Counted from the first letter of the stretch, positions 33,252 through 46,272 are shown. The stretch: 64,000 nucleotides of DNA from Gonocerus acuteangulatus (GCA_946811695.1 OX328123.1:119582015-119646014), one strand, 5' to 3'. Translations and numbers: made by a program. Notes: generated from the letters alone by a model not told the origin.

Positions 33252-34475
33252 AAAAGTCCGTCACGCAGGAGCTGCATAACTAAGCACTTTCCTCAGAATT
33301 TGGGTAGTGTAGATTGCTTTCCAGAACAATTTGCTTAAAATATCCTACATAAATAAAATAAAAACATGAATAGTTCTCTTTTAAATTTGTAATGAGTAAC
33401 TGATCAATTAATAATTTGATTCCAGAGTTATGTTTACACATGGTACCTATTACACTACGTAATAAATACAAAAAACCTCATATTATCGTATTTTGATCTA
33501 ACGCAGGAACAGGATACAGTCACTCTAGCGCTCCTTGCGGCGGCTTTGTGAACCTATGTCTGACGGGCTTTTCTATTAAAATATATTACAAATTAAACCC
33601 CCGCTTTCCGATTGACCGATTCAGCTCATTTTTACAACACTTCTTTCTCATGAGTTACCCACGACGTATACAGCGTTTCGTTACAATACAGCAGAAATTA
33701 CGACCGGTATGAGTATATTAAGAATTTTGGTCAAGAGTAAACCCCCCCTTCTAATGAACCGATTTAGTTTATTTTTACAACACATATTTACCTGTAGATT
33801 ACCACTACGAATTCCGAGTTTCGTCGAAATATACCAAAAATCACGGCTGGTAGTGGCGAATTGGTATTGTGGGTCCGGAGTAAACCCCCCCTCCTAATGA
33901 ACCGATTTAGTTTATTTTTACAACAGTTATTTACCTGTGGATTACCACTACGAATACCGAGTTTCATCGAAATATACCAAAAATCACGGCTGGTAGTGGC
34001 GAATTGGTATTGTGGGTCCGGAGTAAACCCCCCCTTCTAATGAACCGATTTAGTTCATTTTTATATCTCACTTTTCTCTCTATATTACCACTACGAATAC
34101 CAAGTTTCGTTGAAATATAACAAATATTACGGCTGACATAGTCAAATTAGTGTTTTGGGTTCGGGGTAAACCCCCCCTTCCGGTGGACCAACTTTGGTGG
34201 TTAACGAACTCGTTCAATCGTTTGCTAATTGAATGCTATATACCAAGTTTCGTGACGAAAAAACAAAAACTCTGGCCGCTATCGTGTTAACAGACACATA
34301 TATATATATATATATATATATGCATATATATATATATATAGATATATATAAATTTTAACGGGGGTCATTTTCGGTGTCTACTAGGTAGGATCGATAAAGA
34401 TTTGAAGAAATTTTTCAAAAATTCCGTCATGAGTCCAACCTCAATAGCTACTTTCCTTCGGAGGAAAGTGCTAAA
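33252..34475 (+). mobile_element. Helentron/HINE-like element, copy 2
   Basis: Same ends as copy 1. Five monomers occur at a regular step: the GTAAAC/TTAAAC word stands at 33593, 33737, 33880, 34023 and 34166, giving a period of 143-144. A (TA)n tract with a GCATATA interruption, the conserved block GGGGGTCATTTTCGGTGTC, and the terminal hairpin at about 34450-34467 follow. It interrupts the 3' UTR of the I-like LINE fragment. The 62-codon ORF inside is repeat-derived. Confidence 0.8.
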
Positions 34476-34850
<375 letters not shown>

Positions 34851-35519
34851 AAATATAAATTGAAATCTATCTAAAATAGATTTAAATTTCAATTACAAGT
34901 TTTTCCTATAATTTTTTATTGTTATTAATTTTTTTAAATTTACTTTATTTTAATTTTTTTATTCATACCGACTCTTGATCTTAATACTTACTAGATCTAA
35001 TGTATATTCTCACTTCAAAAATTTTTTAGATTTGTATCTTGAAACATCAGCTTCACTATAGTCGTATCACAAATAAATAAGTAAATGAGAGCGCTTGTAA
35101 GGATACATTATGTCTTAATAAGGCTTGAAGGTCAAATCCATGATTCCCTGAACGCTGTTATCCTCTTTGACATCTTTGTGAGTTAGTACATGTGTTCATG
35201 TCGAGAGGTAACACTTTACTTCACACTCGAGAACACCCTCACTGCATGAGATTCTGTAAGTACGTTCGACGCACGTAGTGAGTACGATCTATAAGTATCT
35301 AGAAAACTATTTAGCCCAGAAACAATCATTGATTAAAGTGCAATAATATGTTTACCAAGGACGAGTTGTTTGATGTTATTTTTGATTATATAGAAGTGTC
35401 AAAACCGAATTGCACTGAGCTAGGTCAAACTAGAGCTGTGAAATTAAGAAATAAACCAGGTATCTTGGATAGAAACCTCTCGTTTATTATTTCATTTTTT
35501 TAGTAAGTTTTGTATCCTA
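34851..35519. other. No recognised feature
   Basis: AT-rich. A short inverted pair, TTGAAATCTATCTAAAATAG against GATTTAAATTTCAA, follows the LINE tail. Confidence 0.4.
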
Positions 35520-36020
35520 TAGTTTGATGATAGAACCCCGCGATAGGAGGAAACCCGCATATGAATGTCTTCTAGAACATTTCACGTTTCAGAACCAATA
35601 GATCACGAAAATTCCAGTGGTTATATATATTCGCTCTCTCAAATGCTGAATAATTATCCGGTTTTTATGAAATTTAATATAAAATATTTCGTCCAATTTG
35701 AAGAGACAATTTCGTAAACTATCAAAATCTGTCCACAGTAAAAAATGGAGGCGAAAATGGTGCGAAAAATACTCGTAACGCTTTCTAAAGTAGAAAAACG
35801 AATAAAACCACTTTAAAGCTATGTCTATTTTCCAACTAATTATCAATTTCTTCCAGACGTTTGACATTCATCTAATCTAAGATATAAGAGAAGATTTTGG
35901 GATCTATCCTATATTTTCTAAAATATCTCGAAAACGTTTGGCAAATAGTAATGAGTGGAAAGTAACCTTTGGGAAGCTTATTGTCCTCAAAAAAGGTTTT
36001 GAAATACTTTTTTATGGGAC
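35520..36020 (+). repeat. Dispersed repeat family B, decayed copy
   Basis: Opens with GATAGGAGGAAACCCGCATA and shares CACGTTTCAGAACC, CCAGTGGTTATATATATTCG, CGTCCAATTTGAA and AAATATCTCGAAAACGTTTG with the other copies. The (TA)n tract is reduced to a few units. The minus-strand ORF (35589-35867) is a by-product. Confidence 0.65.
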
Positions 36021-36451
36021 GATCGTTGAAAAAAGTGCTTTAATCCTCAAAAATGTTAGATTTGTTATGTGAAATAGGTATGTGTGTTAGATTTCCTGAA
36101 TTTCTTCTTGATTGTTGTTTGTTTAATTAAATTTAGCACAATCCTTATTTTCCAGTAAAACAAGATACTAGAAATTAAATAAATTGTTTGTTTGTGATGG
36201 AACTTGCCGAGCGCAAGACGAAGGGACTGAGAGAGCAATTTCAGCTTCTGTTATTGGTGCAAAAAATCAAACTTTTCTTCAGGATTTCATTGGTGCAGTT
36301 TTTTTTTTCATTTTTTTTTTAGAGTTTCTTCTTGGCGAGCGGCGCTTATATGAACATGCAAGTTAGCCTCTTAATTGACACGATAGGACCATTTTAGTAC
36401 TAACCATCTAGCGTTTCATAGAGATTTAAAATCATTAGGTACTTAAGGTTG
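36021..36451. other. No recognised feature
   Basis: AT-rich with a T-rich stretch near 36299-36320. The 60-codon ORF at 36184 has no motif. Confidence 0.4.
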
Positions 36452-36607
36452 TATTTTTTTGTTTCTTTAGCGGTGCATCGGCATCAACACCATTAGCGAT
36501 TGATATCCTTCCTGAACACACGTCGAGGAGCAGGGCATTTTTCCAACGGGCCCTGAGATGGAAAAATTGTACCTGCTCCAGGAGGGACTCGAATCCGCAT
36601 CTACCAA

Positions 36608-36608
<1 letters not shown>
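36452..36608 (-). mobile_element. tRNA-derived SINE, 5'-truncated, minus strand
   Basis: On the minus strand it begins at a B box (GGATTCGAGTCCC), then CATCTCAGGGCCCGTTGGAA, then CGCTAATGG and GATGCCGATGCACCGCTAAA and an A-rich end. Body and tail match the SINE at 1746-1962. A (T)n tract (36609-36660) directly precedes the truncation point. Confidence 0.75.

Positions 36609-36660
<52 letters not shown>
36609..36660. repeat. (T)n tract
   Basis: About 52 T residues next to the truncated SINE. Confidence 0.95.
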
Positions 36661-36664
<4 letters not shown>

Positions 36665-37447
36665 CATATAAAAGTCTTGAACAAACCCTAGTGATTCAAT
36701 AATAGTTTAAGGAGAATACTGTCATCTTTATTCCCCCCTTCAAATCATGATGTTGAACCCCTGGAAGTAAATAGGTTTCTAGAAACTATAAGTATTATTA
36801 GTGCTAAGTCTGAGGCGATTTGTATTAGAGCTAATTGGGATTAGGGGGTAGCTATATGGAGAAGATCCGATAATATAGCTGGGATTAGCTTTAATAGGAT
36901 CCCACCTACGTCATACTTTGGCTCCATGGTTATAATCCTAAATGAGGATTACTATAGCAAAGTGCTTCGTATATCCTTGAAACAATTAAAACCCCTGATT
37001 TCATCATTTTCGGAATTTATATCATTCAGAGGGGGAGGGGGGTATTCGATACATTCATTTAACTGTTCTTGAAGGACTGCATGCGTGGGTTAAGGTCTGG
37101 TGGAACGGACAAAAATATTTACTACAAAAATAAGAGATACACAATTTTTCAAATTACTAAAATGGAATGTATCGTGTTATATCGCAGAGTGGGGTAATAG
37201 TTATTCAAACTGTGTGCCCTCCAAGGTGCTGATTTAAATCCAGCCTGGTGTGGGCTAGCCGACAAAATCAGTTCTTATTTTATTTACCGGTGTTAACAAT
37301 CAAATGACATTCAAATTATACATTTAGAAGTAGATAAACAGTAGGGAAAAATAACATATCGGTGTTTGTTTATTAACAAAATTAAATCAGGAAGTTCTAT
37401 CAGGAAAAAAAATTGTACCACAATGATAGTAATCTAATTTTAATAAT

Positions 37448-37501
<54 letters not shown>

Positions 37502-38231
37502 ATATATATATATAATATTATTTAATAATTTATTATAATTACCGATTGAATGTTATTTTAATAAAACAACTAAAATAGCATTTTCTTTGAGGTGTTTATA
37601 TAATATAACAATACTATTCCCTTAATATCCCCTTGGATAAAATTATGAATGATTTACTCTTTAAAACGTAATACACAATATTTTAAATATGTTGATCTTT
37701 TGAGAAAAAATCAAAATCTCTATTCTAATTTCCAACTGATTTTTTTTAAATGCAAGTGGTAAAAGTTGGATTAAACTAAATATAATGATGTATTTCACAA
37801 TAACAGCAATTATTTTTAGAGCAAATTATGGTATTCTGCTTCTTTTGCTGAAGATCGCCGGTAAAATGATGCAGAATCTTAATAGTGGTTCAAAATGACT
37901 AATAAAATCAAATAAAATTCTTTTATTATTTGCCCCCTCCCGCATTTTAGATACAAGTTCTCTAATTCTGAATGCAAGAAATGTAGATAACCTTTGAATA
38001 TAATAAATAACAATTTCATAGAAGAATGAACTTTAATAAACAAACTTCGTGTGCAAATAATTGCATTTTATTATAATTCTTTGGTATTCGTAAAATTAAG
38101 TGAATATATTCAGAATTTTATTGTCTGAAAACAACAGTAGGTAGTTAATAATAATAATAATTTTAACTTGATTTCTTTTGTTTTATTGTGCACTTGATTA
38201 ATTTCATTCTTCGGCTTTTTACGAACATAAC
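36661..38231. other. No gene; possible decayed SINE and (TA)n
   Basis: At about 37180-37270, CAGAGTGGGGTAATAG and GTGCTGATTTAAATCCAGCC resemble A and B boxes at tRNA spacing, so a decayed SINE head is possible. A (TA)n tract with a TGTGTG interruption lies at about 37454-37513. The rest is AT-rich. Confidence 0.4.
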
Positions 38232-38522
38232 ATTCAGAATGCATCAACCGGAATTATTTTGGATCCAACAATGAGGTTTGAGATAGGCGAGAATAAGCCC
38301 TTATCTGTTGACAAAGGAAATAAGTCCATCTATGAAAAGTGTATTCCCTATTTCTATTGAAATTCTAATATCAAAAATTGGGAGGTAATTGGTCTTCTGT
38401 TTGGTGCAAGAGGTTCCATGCTTTCATTTATCCAAAATGTCTTTAAAAAGATGGAATTTAAAATGCGACGACGAATCACTCGGACGTTACATCCTGAAGG
38501 ATTCTATAAGGATTGCAAATAA
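38232..38522 (+). pseudogene. RLE-type non-LTR retrotransposon 3' coding end
   Basis: An open frame reads TGIILDPTMRFEIGE, then VDKGNKSIYEKCIPYFY, a stop, NWEVIGLLFGARGSM and VFKKMEF, ending at TAA 38520-38522. This is the end of the restriction-like endonuclease polyprotein known in insects: the LDPTVRFE strand of the endonuclease core, then the V-D-x-x-x-K-x-x-I-Y-E block, then WEVIGLLVGARG. One internal stop and the lost upstream part mark it as dead. The preceding Cys/His motif and R-x-D-I strand are not visible. A related copy is interrupted by a DNA transposon at 57.4-60.0 kb. Confidence 0.75.
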
Positions 38523-38678
38523 CCACTTATACGGCTAAAGAAAAATAAATAAATGAAGAAGCATAAGAAACTCGAAGAAAACAAGAAAAATAAGAATTAC
38601 AACAGGGAAAAAAATCAGTAAACAGAATTAAATCTCATGTTACCAATTGATGGCTTATTAATAGGCCGGAAGATTATT

Positions 38679-38757
38679 ATCATTCCAAGGAGAATAAATT
38701 GTAGTATACAGAAATTAAAAAAAATAAATAAATAAAAAAAATTGTCCTTGGAATGAT
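38679..38757. repeat. 13-bp inverted repeat
   Basis: ATCATTCCAAGGA (38679-38691) and its exact reverse complement (38745-38757) flank 53 bp of A-rich DNA. It could be the ends of a tiny MITE; no TSD is evident. Confidence 0.6.
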
Positions 38758-39194
38758 GAGAAAGCTCTCGGCGTATATGGTCATCAGTTGAACATGATTG
38801 TTTTTCATTCTTGAGAAGGTACAATTCTAAGTTAAAATATGTGGTCAACTACTAACAAAGTATGGAGTAACGCAATCATCTTTTTCAAGGCATATTAAAT
38901 GAGTTCGTGTTATCGAATGAAAAGGAATATTTTTGAACTAAATAAATAGATGTAGGGGAAAGAATACGTTCATTTGAAAAGAAAAAAAAATTGACATCAA
39001 ATTAAGTCCATAGTAGAAAAGTAGGAAGTCCATCACTCTTGTAGGTGGCCAACATATTTCACGAAGCTGGCTGGAAGCGGTGGAGTGGGAAGATGGATAG
39101 CCTGCAACCACGATCAATTTATCATAAAACAGGATTCAATGAGGCCTTTTAGCTGTCGCCTATCGGGGCTCATTGAGAACTCTGAAAATTTAAT
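38758..39194. other. No recognised feature
   Basis: AT-rich; nothing supported. Confidence 0.35.
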
Positions 39195-39377
39195 GTGTCC
39201 TTGAGCGCATCCACTAAAGGCTCAGAAGCTTTTTGGGTTCAGTCCTTTATAATCCTTAGAGCTTACATTAGACGTCTAACCAACCGTAAAATGTCAAATG
39301 AAAGCATGCGTCAAGATTATGTAGAACGCACAGATGATGCGTTAGCACTTTTCAGCAGCATGCGTAATAATTATTAA
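39195..39377 (+). CDS. Hypothetical 60-codon ORF, possibly a coding remnant
   Basis: The product is soluble and balanced (SEAFWVQSFIILRAYIRRL, then NESMRQDYVERTDDALALF), ending at TAA. It looks more like real protein than the neighbouring AT-rich ORFs. The track start is not a strong ATG; the first in-frame codons begin just after AAATTTAATG. There is no recognisable domain. The upstream 60 bp (GGCTCATTGAGAACTCTG) resemble SINE bodies of this window only superficially. It may be an exon or a transposase fragment. Confidence 0.25.
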   Translation: MSLSASTKGSEAFWVQSFIILRAYIRRLTNRKMSNESMRQDYVERTDDALALFSSMRNNY

Positions 39378-39429
39378 CGTTCTGGGTATAAACATTTAAA
39401 AAATCCTTAATAAAGAACTGATAAAGTTT

Positions 39430-39800
39430 TTTTCTTAAAATGTTTTCCTTTAGATGCCTATCTACGAAGAATACCGAGTTTTGTCACAATATATCAGAAA
39501 GAACGGCTGGTATTAGAAAATTGGTAATTTGGGTGAGGAGTTAATTAACCCCCTCCCAAACTGAACAGATCAATTTTGCTGGTTCACGAACTCCTTCAAC
39601 CGTATGCTAGGGGTAGGCTATATACCTAGTTTCGTGGTATTAAACCAAATATATATATATACATACATACATTTTAATAAAGTTAACTTTTTTTTATCTA
39701 CTATGTATAATTGATGAAGATTTTAAGAAATTTTTTAAAAATTATTTCATCAGTGCTACCTCAATAGGTAGATTCTATGGCAAAGAACATTTATAAATAA
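39430..39800 (+). mobile_element. Helentron/HINE-like element, copy 4, decayed and 5'-truncated
   Basis: Contains the last one and a half monomers (ACGAAGAATACCGAGTTTTG, AACGGCTGGTATTAGAAAAT), the TATATACCTAGTTTCGTGG end, a short (TA)n, and the 3' block ending near 39790. The terminal hairpin is mutated beyond pairing. Confidence 0.65.
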
Positions 39801-39954
39801 TTTGATAAAAATAATCTATATATGTACACAATAAACAGATGTTCCTTATTAGTTTGGCACAGTACCTTCCGAGTTTCTTACAAGGAAGTAAAAATAACCG
39901 TCAGTAAACGTAAATTAATAATTTGAATACGGACATAGAACGCGTTTTTTTTTT

Positions 39955-40570
39955 ATTCCTTTTATAGGGAGATAACTTGCATATGACGTTGACCTCATGA
40001 CGCAATCCGGAAGTGCCGACTACAAATTTTCACAGAACCCATAGATTATTCAAATTTGAGTATAAATATATCTGTTCGTTTTCTAGCTGGCTCAAAAATG
40101 AAACGATAGAAATTTCGTACCCTTACGTTTTTGTGTTACTAGGACGCCAGGTTCACGATTTTGCATCGATAAACTTTTTCAAGGAAAAAGAAAAGAAAAA
40201 AAAAATAGATTTTCGGCTATATACTTACGTATGTGGAAACCCGTCGAGAAATCACAGTAAATATCTGACAACTTCTCGAAAACATATTAAATTACCTACA
40301 AATACGATTCATATGTGATTTCTGATAAAGTGATGTCATTCAGTGAAATTGATGTTAAGTATTTTATTGTAGGCTTAGGATACTGTCAGGAAACTCCACT
40401 CTCTTAGTTTGAGCTTTCGTTTTATATGTTAACATGTGTTTTCACGAATATTTATGACAAAATATTAACTGTTTCTATTCTAAGCTTTCCAAATAACACT
40501 AGTGATAAGAACGGAAACGCGCTAAGAAGTCCAATTTCCGGGTAGTCGTACTCTTTTACGTTAAGCTCAC
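39955..40570 (+). repeat. Dispersed repeat family B, near full length
   Basis: Runs from AGGGAGATAACTTGCATATG and CTCATGACGCAATCCGGAAG to AACGGAAACGCGCTAAGAAG and GGGTAGTCGTACTCTTTTAC. This gives the best view of the family at about 615 bp. The two ends share a direct, not inverted, GACGCA...CC-like word. Confidence 0.65.
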
Positions 40571-42271
40571 GCCCAACGCCTCAGCTAAGGAATCTTAGAT
40601 TATGCCAGGAATTGTTGCAACTGGAATTGAGTTACAATTAAGCTAAACGTGTATTTATTGGTAAACAAATAACATATATTTTGACTGTAATTTGTAAGCA
40701 ATCAAAAATCGATGTTTATGGTCTTACACTTAAAAAATACTATAATGCGAATGTTATTCATTCTCCAGTTCGGGCAATGACAGCCACGTTGTTCTTTGCC
40801 CTAAAAAACAAATAAACAAACATCCTCCAGTAAGATTAGAGTAAAATAAATATATAATCTGTTCTTTGCGTAATGCAGACTATTTGGATTCAGGGAATAT
40901 CATTAGCAAGTTTAAACACAAATATTTACTTTTGAATAATCGGAACGTGAATTCAACGTTTGTTGTGATTCCGCATAATCCATTCTTTATTTGTACTGTA
41001 TTTTATTTGCATTCAATAATAAATGCTTTCAGCAGAATTAGGAGGTTCATTATTTATCAATAGATTTTCATCGTTTTGGGAGATCTTCTTATTTACCTCA
41101 ATTAGCATTTGCAATGTTATCGAGTTCATGCCGGGAGGTAAATGGGCGGGCAAAAGTGTTGTTGAAGGAGATGTGTGGATACGGGAGCTATCCGACTTCT
41201 TATAGGGCCGGTGCATACCTATATTGCCTGATTTACTACTCAGCGCCTAACAGCAAACCTGTATCCCGTCAAAGCCTACTGCTGACCTCCCCGTGGTTCC
41301 CACTGGGAATGTTCTCGAGGCATCCCAAAGCGAACGGCAATAGCAAAGGCGGAGGTCCGCGTTGAAGCGGGGATACCTCTCCTGCTGAGCGAATCCTGTC
41401 CATCGGGAAGAACTGTGCTGGTCTGCCGGCCTATGTGGCTAGATGACAAAGATTAGGGGATCTGTGTCATCTTAACGACTAGACCCTACAACTACAAAAC
41501 AAGTAAATAGTAGGATTGCCCCTAATTACCAACTCAGTGGGCGAGTGACAATGAGAGCATAAAGATTTTGTTTGTAGCAACCCATCTCATAGCCCGGTCC
41601 AATACCTCCAAAATGTACTTACTGTGATGGCCCTCATTATGCGTCTAACAAGAGTACTGGTAAATAGTAAATTGAATACCTGGAGAGGCACCTATTTGGA
41701 TGCAGCCAAATAAGTAACGACTAACAGGAGCGAAAAGAAGAATTTACCCATCACAATTTAGAGGAATGTCAGGTAAAAAATATAATAAACCGGATAAAAA
41801 ACATAAATGTCTATATAATAAAAAATGAAACATTTGATAATTGAAAAATAATAATAATTAACTTCTTGGGGATAATGGAATAATAAATAAACGGTCCAAC
41901 CCAGATAATTTAACGAAAGTCCAAAAAAACGTTCACACCAAACTTAAGGCACCACGTTGTCGTACTTTTTATACACTAACATAAATTTGGCTAGGTAATT
42001 TTCGGGTTACCTCAAAGCCGCGGGAAGAAATTTAAATATTGATTGATAAATTATTGTGGCACCGGCAACACTGACTAACCCCAAGTAACCTTCCCGTTGT
42101 TGACAGCCAGGTTACAGTGTTGTCAGTCAGTTTACCTTTGTGGTGCTACAACAACAAATATTCGTATCACCCTTCCCTCTGCATCCACTAAACACTTTCT
42201 CCGCATTCTTCGTCGGTGTCAGAGAGCAGGTCTTGGCGGTTCGACGGAGGACGCAGGCCCCTTTACACTAA
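40571..42271. other. No assigned gene; GC-richer patch
   Basis: The segment at about 41200-41480 is markedly GC-richer than its surroundings and may be an unrecognised repeat or exon. The 83-codon ORF at 41114-41365 reads through it without known motifs. TGTTGTCAGTCAG near 42118 is partly inverted relative to GCAACACTGACTAA near 42065. Confidence 0.4.
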
Positions 42272-43187
42272 TAAAGTCCGTCACGCAGGAGCTGCATAAC
42301 TAAGACCTTTCCTCAGAATTTGGGTAGTGTAGACTGTTTTTCAGAACAATTTGCTTAAAATATCCTACATACATAAAATAAAAACGTGAATAGTTCTCTT
42401 TTGATTTTGTAATGAGTAACTGATCAGTTATTAATTTGCTTCCAGAGTTATGTTTACACATGGTACCTACTACGCTACGTAATAAATACCAAAAACCTCA
42501 TATTATCGTATTTAGATCTAACGCAGGAACAGGATACAGTCCCTCTAGTGGTAGAAAGCGCTCCTTGCGGCGGCTTTGTGAACCTACGTCTGGCGGGCTT
42601 TTCTATTGAAATATATTACAAAGTAAACCCCCCCCCCTTTTCCGATTGACCGATTCAGCTCATTTTTACAACACTTCTTTCTCATGAGTTACCCACGACG
42701 TATACCGCGTTTCGTTACAATACAGCAGAAATTACGACCGGTATGAGTATATTAGTAATTTGTGTCCGGAGTAAACCCACCCTCCTAATGAACCGATTTA
42801 GTTTATTTTTACAACACTTATTTACCTGTAGATTAACACTACGAATACCGAGTTTTGTCGAAATATACCAAAAATCACGGCTGGCAGTGACGAATTGGTA
42901 TTGTGGGTCCGGAGTAAACCCTCCCCCCCTCCTTATGAACCGATTTAGTTCATTTTTATATCTCACCTTTCTCTCTATATTGTCACTACGAATACCAAGT
43001 TTCGTTGAAATATAACAAATATTACGGCTGACATGGTCAAATTAGTGTTTCGGGTTCGGGGTAAACCCCCCCTTCCGGTTGACCGATTTTGGTGGTTAAC
43101 GAACTCGTTCAATCGTTTGCTAATTGAATACTATATACCAAGTTTCGTGACAAAAAAGAAAAACTCTGGCCACTATCGTGTTAACAG

Positions 43188-43260
<73 letters not shown>

Positions 43261-43404
43261 TATATACATGTTGATATATATGCTTAACGGGTGTAATTTT
43301 CGGTGTCTACTAGGTAGGATCGATAAAGTTTGAAGAAATTTTTCAAAAATTCCATCATGAGTGCAACCTCAATAGCTACCTTCCTTCGGAGGAAAGTGCT
43401 AAAA
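42272..43404 (+). mobile_element. Helentron/HINE-like element, copy 3
   Basis: Ends AAAGTCCGTCACGCAGGAGC and the hairpin at about 43377-43394 plus TGCTAAAA. It has four monomers and a long (TA)n tract (43192-43258). The 5' subterminal word is slightly mutated (AAGACCTTTCCTCAGAA), while the 3' partner is intact. The ORFs inside are repeat-derived. Confidence 0.8.
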
Positions 43405-43690
43405 GGAAAGCTGAAGAAGATGCCGTTCTAAAGGCAAAAAGTGTCAGCTCTCGGAACAACCGCTGGAATAGTGATAAATCATATACTACTCCACAACGGA
43501 ACAATCTTGCGAATTCCGTCAATGGAATATTCGAGGGTTTTCAGAACAATGTGGCAAGCTTCAATTTCTGAATCACAGGTACAACCTTTTTGGAGAGGGC
43601 TCTTCAGGAAACCAAGTTTCCGGAGGGAGACGATGGGCCACTGGCTGCTTACAGGTGTTAGCACAAGGAGGCTAGAGTGTTGCTAGATGA
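43405..43690 (+). pseudogene. Unassigned coding-like segment behind HINE copy 3
   Basis: Directly after the element end, one plus-strand frame stays open for about 50 codons (SSRNNRWNSDKSYTTPQRNN is typical). It crosses a TGA and continues for about 25 codons (FLERALQETKFPEGDDGPLA) before a TAG. Base composition rises above the background at the junction. I do not recognise it. It could be a decayed exon, an unknown repeat protein, or sequence captured by a rolling-circle element. The longest single ORF here (81 codons, 43441-43686) is in a different, less convincing frame. Confidence 0.3.
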
Positions 43691-44611
43691 TCGGAGTCAC
43701 TGTGATTTGGCTCTGTAAACCAAGAATAACCTTGGAGCCACCTCAATTCATTTTACCACTTCACTCCAAGTCGTGGCAGTTGGAAATTGTCCATGTATTT
43801 ATTTAAAACATGAGACTAACAATTTCTGAAAACATATTATCGAAGGACTACTTTCTAAGTTTACTTATTGAATGTAATAATACAAAAATGCTATTTGTCT
43901 AGTATACTGGAAACCACGAAATGAAAACTATTTTATGTTGCAAATGACGTAAAATAAGAGTATTAAGCTCAAGGATAAATTTTATTATAGGCAGCGATTG
44001 TAATGCAATGCTAGCAAACATTTACTCGTATGATTAATTTCAATCCACTCTTTTTCTGGAGAACGTCCAGTCAATGAAAGAAGCATGAATTAAAGTTAAA
44101 TTTAGCTAAACATATGGCAAATTTCAGCCAAATTCTCCCTAGCTCCTGAATATTATCTCTCTAAATCTATAACAGCGAACCGTGCTATTCTCAATATTCT
44201 TTCCAAATCAAAATGTGATTTATTGAGGCTGAGAGCTCATCGTTTTACATAACAGAAATATGAAGCCTAGAATATTGTAATAAGAATATTGTAATAACGA
44301 CACTTCTTATTTTAACTTTCCTACATGTTTCGCATCATCACCCTCAACTTGAGGAGGAGAACCTTCGACTAGCAGGGCCACGTCTAGACTCTAGATTTAT
44401 TCTGGGCTTGCGAAAATCATAAGAGTCTTAGACATTCTTTTTAATTTAGCGGATGAGATGAAGGCTAGCACACAACACTAGGATGTGATGACATATAGGA
44501 AAGGTATTCACACCATCATTAATAGTTCATTCAGCTATATTTACAGACTCCTGTGTCTATTCAATCTTTTTAAATACTTCTAGAAACTCAAAACGCCTTA
44601 CAAAGTCTCTC
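43691..44611. other. No recognised feature
   Basis: AT-rich. The part from about 44380 may belong to the LINE fragment that follows but shows no motif. Confidence 0.35.
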
Positions 44612-44851
44612 CGCTTGAGAACTCGGCATTGACTAGCTGGATATTACACAAAATTATTTGATAACTGCCATAAATCTACCATAATAGTAGCTGAACCATG
44701 CCCATTATGTAGAGCCGATATCAATAAGATACGGCATATTCTGTTCAACAGCACAATCCTCAAAATTTTAAAATATATTCCCATGATTTGCAGAGTAACT
44801 GAGCAAGGCCAACTTATAACTCTACTTTTTGAAAAATTAAACTACTCTTAA
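44612..44851 (+). pseudogene. LINE C-terminal fragment of a second family
   Basis: A single frame of 80 codons with one internal TGA reads RLRTRH, a stop, LAGYYTKLFDN and then VAEPCPLCRADINKIRHILF, ending at TAA 44849-44851. The pattern R-L-R-T-x-H followed by C-P-L-C and R-H-I-L-F is the usual C-terminal Cys/His end of APE-type LINE polymerases (jockey/CR1/R1-like). It differs from the LRIGHTRLTH type found elsewhere in the window. Nothing recognisable of RNase H or polymerase is left upstream. A 3' UTR-like A-rich segment follows to about 45180. Confidence 0.6.
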
Positions 44852-45194
44852 AATTTACAGAAAAAAGTATGTGGCGCAGGAGAATATTATTAGTATGTGA
44901 GTACAGGATCTTTTAACTTAAATTATATATTTTTTATAGTTGATTTTGTTGTTATTTTTTATTTAGTGGCATCATTTGAATTAGTTCCTTTTTTTCTTCA
45001 GTTACATCAAGAAAAATATTAATTAGTTGAGAATCTAGTTTAAGGAAGTATTTATCATACATGGGTTTTATTTTAACTTTCAAATTACATATAAGGAACT
45101 ATGTATTTTTACTTTTTTTTTTTTTAAATATGAGGGCTAACCCTTGCTATAAATATATTTGCATTAAAAGCAATAAAGGTATCATATAACAATA

Positions 45195-45240
<46 letters not shown>

Positions 45241-46072
45241 ACTCGCCTGTAGAAAACCCCGGAAACTCAGATTATTACGTCTTTTGCACAAAACACCCGT
45301 AAATATTTTTTTTTAAATTCATAGTAGGAATTAGACGGTTAGGTTATTTAAACAAATTATTATTATTAAACAATTATTTATTATTAAAACCAGTTCCTAA
45401 TTGTTAGCACCTAATTATTGATTTTACCCACGTTTTCCACAAAGGATGGCTTCTTAGAATGGCGAATTATACCCTCTTAAGGCGATGATTCCTAACCCTT
45501 TCAGTCCTAGAAGATCCACCCTCGAGACGGAGCCTTATCTTCTCTGCCCTATTAATACTCCAGGATTATTTCACTGAACTTAGCCCGTTCTTGCTCTGTC
45601 CCAGACAGATTACGGGCAAAAACTAAGTAAAAAATATTAAAGATTTTCTGTCCTGCTGAGTGTATATTTATACATACCTTAATTGAAGAATGATCGGTTG
45701 ATAAAGAACTTAAATAATAAAAAGTCCTCTGCCTTAGGTGTTCCAATCCTTATAAAGTTTTAAGGGACTAGAGAAGTCTGAGTCATGTCTAATTAAAATA
45801 TTTCTACCTGATCAAGCATTGATGGAAGGGCCGGAGGAGAATGTCGAATGAGTGTTAATGCTATTGGTTAGTAATGCGGCCTATGTACACCCGTACTTAG
45901 TACACTAATACTGTTCAAATATTAATGACTAGGTTCTCTGCTAAACCTCTACCTCACGACGACAAACATCTTATGTCATTAAACCTTCTGGTTGGTTTCT
46001 CTCTCATAGCTACCACAAATCCCGTGTTTTAATCATGCAATCAATCAAGAGAGAGGGAGCGATACAGAGAGA
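44852..46072. other. No gene; (TA)n
   Basis: A (TA)n tract at about 45198-45238, otherwise AT-rich. The minus-strand ORF at 45552-45746 has no motif. Confidence 0.4.

Positions 46073-46272
<200 letters not shown>

Noticed and set aside
41114..41365. 83-codon ORF in the GC-richer patch
   Set aside because: No motif, overlapping ORFs on both strands, and no splice or start evidence.
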